Positions 11,032 to 11,632 of a DNA stretch of 11,632 nt are shown in pieces. The first letter of the stretch is position 1. The number at the start of each line of letters is the position of its first letter. The stretch is from Candidatus Methylomirabilota bacterium (GTDB lineage: Bacteria > Methylomirabilota > Methylomirabilia > Methylomirabilales > 2-02-FULL-66-22), in assembly GCA_016208645.1 (NCBI GenBank), contig JACQXP010000574.1, forward strand, positions 1-11,632, written 5' to 3'. The notes under the pieces were generated by a model. That model made no database searches. It worked only from the letters and a program-made list of their open reading frames with translations, and was not told the origin of the DNA. Both the position numbers and the translations under genes were made by a program.

Positions 11032-11632
11032 ATTCCTGTCAGCCAACTGCTCCAGCTCATCCTGGCCGGCCTGACGACGGGGAGCATCTATGCCCTCATC
11101 GCGTTGGGCTTCGTCACCATCTACAATGTGACCGGGATCATCAACTTCGCCCAGGGGGAATTCGCCATGCTGGGGGCCATGCTGATGGTCTCCCTCCAGC
11201 CCCTGGGACTCCCGCAGCCCGTGGCCTTCCTTCTAGCCGTCCTGGGCGTCGTGGCCATCGGGGGCGGCCTGGAGCGCATTGCCATCCACCCGGCACGCCG
11301 TGCCTCACCCGTCACGCTGATCATCATCACCATCGGCGCGGATATTGTCATGCGGGGGATCGCGCTCCTTATCTGGGGGACCGATCCCTATCCACTGCCG
11401 GCGTTCACCTCGGGACCCCCGCTCAGCGTGGCCGGCGCGGTGCTGACGCGCCAGGCCATTTGGATCATGGGGACGACGGCGGTTATCCTGGTCCTGGTCT
11501 CGTTCTTCTTTACGCAGACCTACCTCGGCAAGGCGGTGCGAGCCTGCGCCATCAACCGGCTGTCGGCCCGTCTGAGTGGCATTCGTCCGGATCGGATGTC
11601 GCTCTTATCCTTTGCGCTGTCGGCGGGGCTGG
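11032..11632 (+). CDS. livH: LivH-type branched-chain/aromatic acid ABC permease (partial, 3' end outside window)
   Basis: 200 residues visible. An inner-membrane permease subunit that couples to the binding protein upstream. Opening LLQLILAGLTTGSIYALIALGFVTIYNVTGIINFAQGEFAMLGAM is the classical LivH start (GSxYALIAxG, GIINFAxGE); further hydrophobic helices follow around residues 55-75, 85-110 and 140-165, then the cytoplasmic loop FTQTYLGKAVRACAINRLSARLSGI. No ATG/GTG/TTG exists before this conserved region in frame (first in-frame GTG and ATG lie about 33 and 48 codons in, inside it). The best start is ATT at 11032, preceded by GGAGGA (11021-11026) with 5-nt spacing; ATC at 11029 or CTG 11047 are weaker alternatives. 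A point error changing ATG to ATT would also explain it. LivM, LivG and LivF probably follow beyond the window. Confidence 0.88.
   Translation, partial: MPVSQLLQLILAGLTTGSIYALIALGFVTIYNVTGIINFAQGEFAMLGAMLMVSLQPLGLPQPVAFLLAVLGVVAIGGGLERIAIHPARRASPVTLIIITIGADIVMRGIALLIWGTDPYPLPAFTSGPPLSVAGAVLTRQAIWIMGTTAVILVLVSFFFTQTYLGKAVRACAINRLSARLSGIRPDRMSLLSFALSAGL

Overview
The window is a GC-rich (roughly two thirds G+C by eye) bacterial chromosome segment. Apart from a small toxin-antitoxin operon at the left edge, all genes lie on the + strand and form an aromatic-acid (phenylacetate-type) catabolic island. The mix of a tungsten/molybdenum aldehyde:ferredoxin oxidoreductase, a PaaX regulator, phenylacetyl-CoA pathway enzymes and a Liv-type ABC importer suits a soil or sediment bacterium, for example Methylomirabilota/Rokubacteria, Desulfobacterota or a related lineage. 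That placement is a guess from gene content; no marker gene is present.

Layout: (1) 1-552, minus strand: a PIN-domain toxin followed by the first codons of a ribbon-helix-helix-like antitoxin, with a promoter/operator palindrome upstream. (2) 820-2658: aldehyde:ferredoxin oxidoreductase (AOR) family. (3) 2659-2952: non-coding control region with a long hairpin, a near-consensus sigma70 promoter (TTGACA-18-TATAGT) and a 10-bp inverted repeat that is a candidate PaaX operator. (4) 2953-8938: paaX, paaK (ATGA overlap), a crotonase (paaF-like), a PaaA-like di-iron protein whose middle is replaced by an exact copy of its own C-terminal part, and two consecutive 3-hydroxyacyl-CoA dehydrogenase genes (one catalytic, one with the catalytic residues lost) that resemble the two halves of a long PaaH. 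(5) 8948-9412: a four-helix-bundle (S23/23S-IVP family) gene flanked by inverted arrays of a heptamer ATTTCGR; its last codons are written by the array. (6) 9411-9665: DUF1858 CxxC redox-type small protein. (7) 9740-window end: periplasmic binding protein of the branched-chain/aromatic type and the start of a LivH-type permease that seems to use an ATT start codon.

How the genes fit together: the importer would bring in an aromatic or branched acid, AOR could supply or consume the corresponding aldehyde, PaaK activates the acid to the CoA thioester, a ring-attacking oxygenase (here only a damaged, solitary PaaA-like gene; paaBCDE are absent from the window) would follow, and crotonase plus hydroxyacyl-CoA dehydrogenase carry out beta-oxidation-like steps. 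PaaX would repress the operon until the aryl-CoA appears.

The most unusual features are (a) the exact 115-bp in-frame duplication in the PaaA-like gene that removes the second half of the di-iron site, and (b) three intergenic elements built the same way: short 7-8 bp units repeated at exact period on one side and as reverse complement on the other, around a GC hairpin (5213-5302 and 6987-7110) or around the four-helix-bundle gene (8948-9405).
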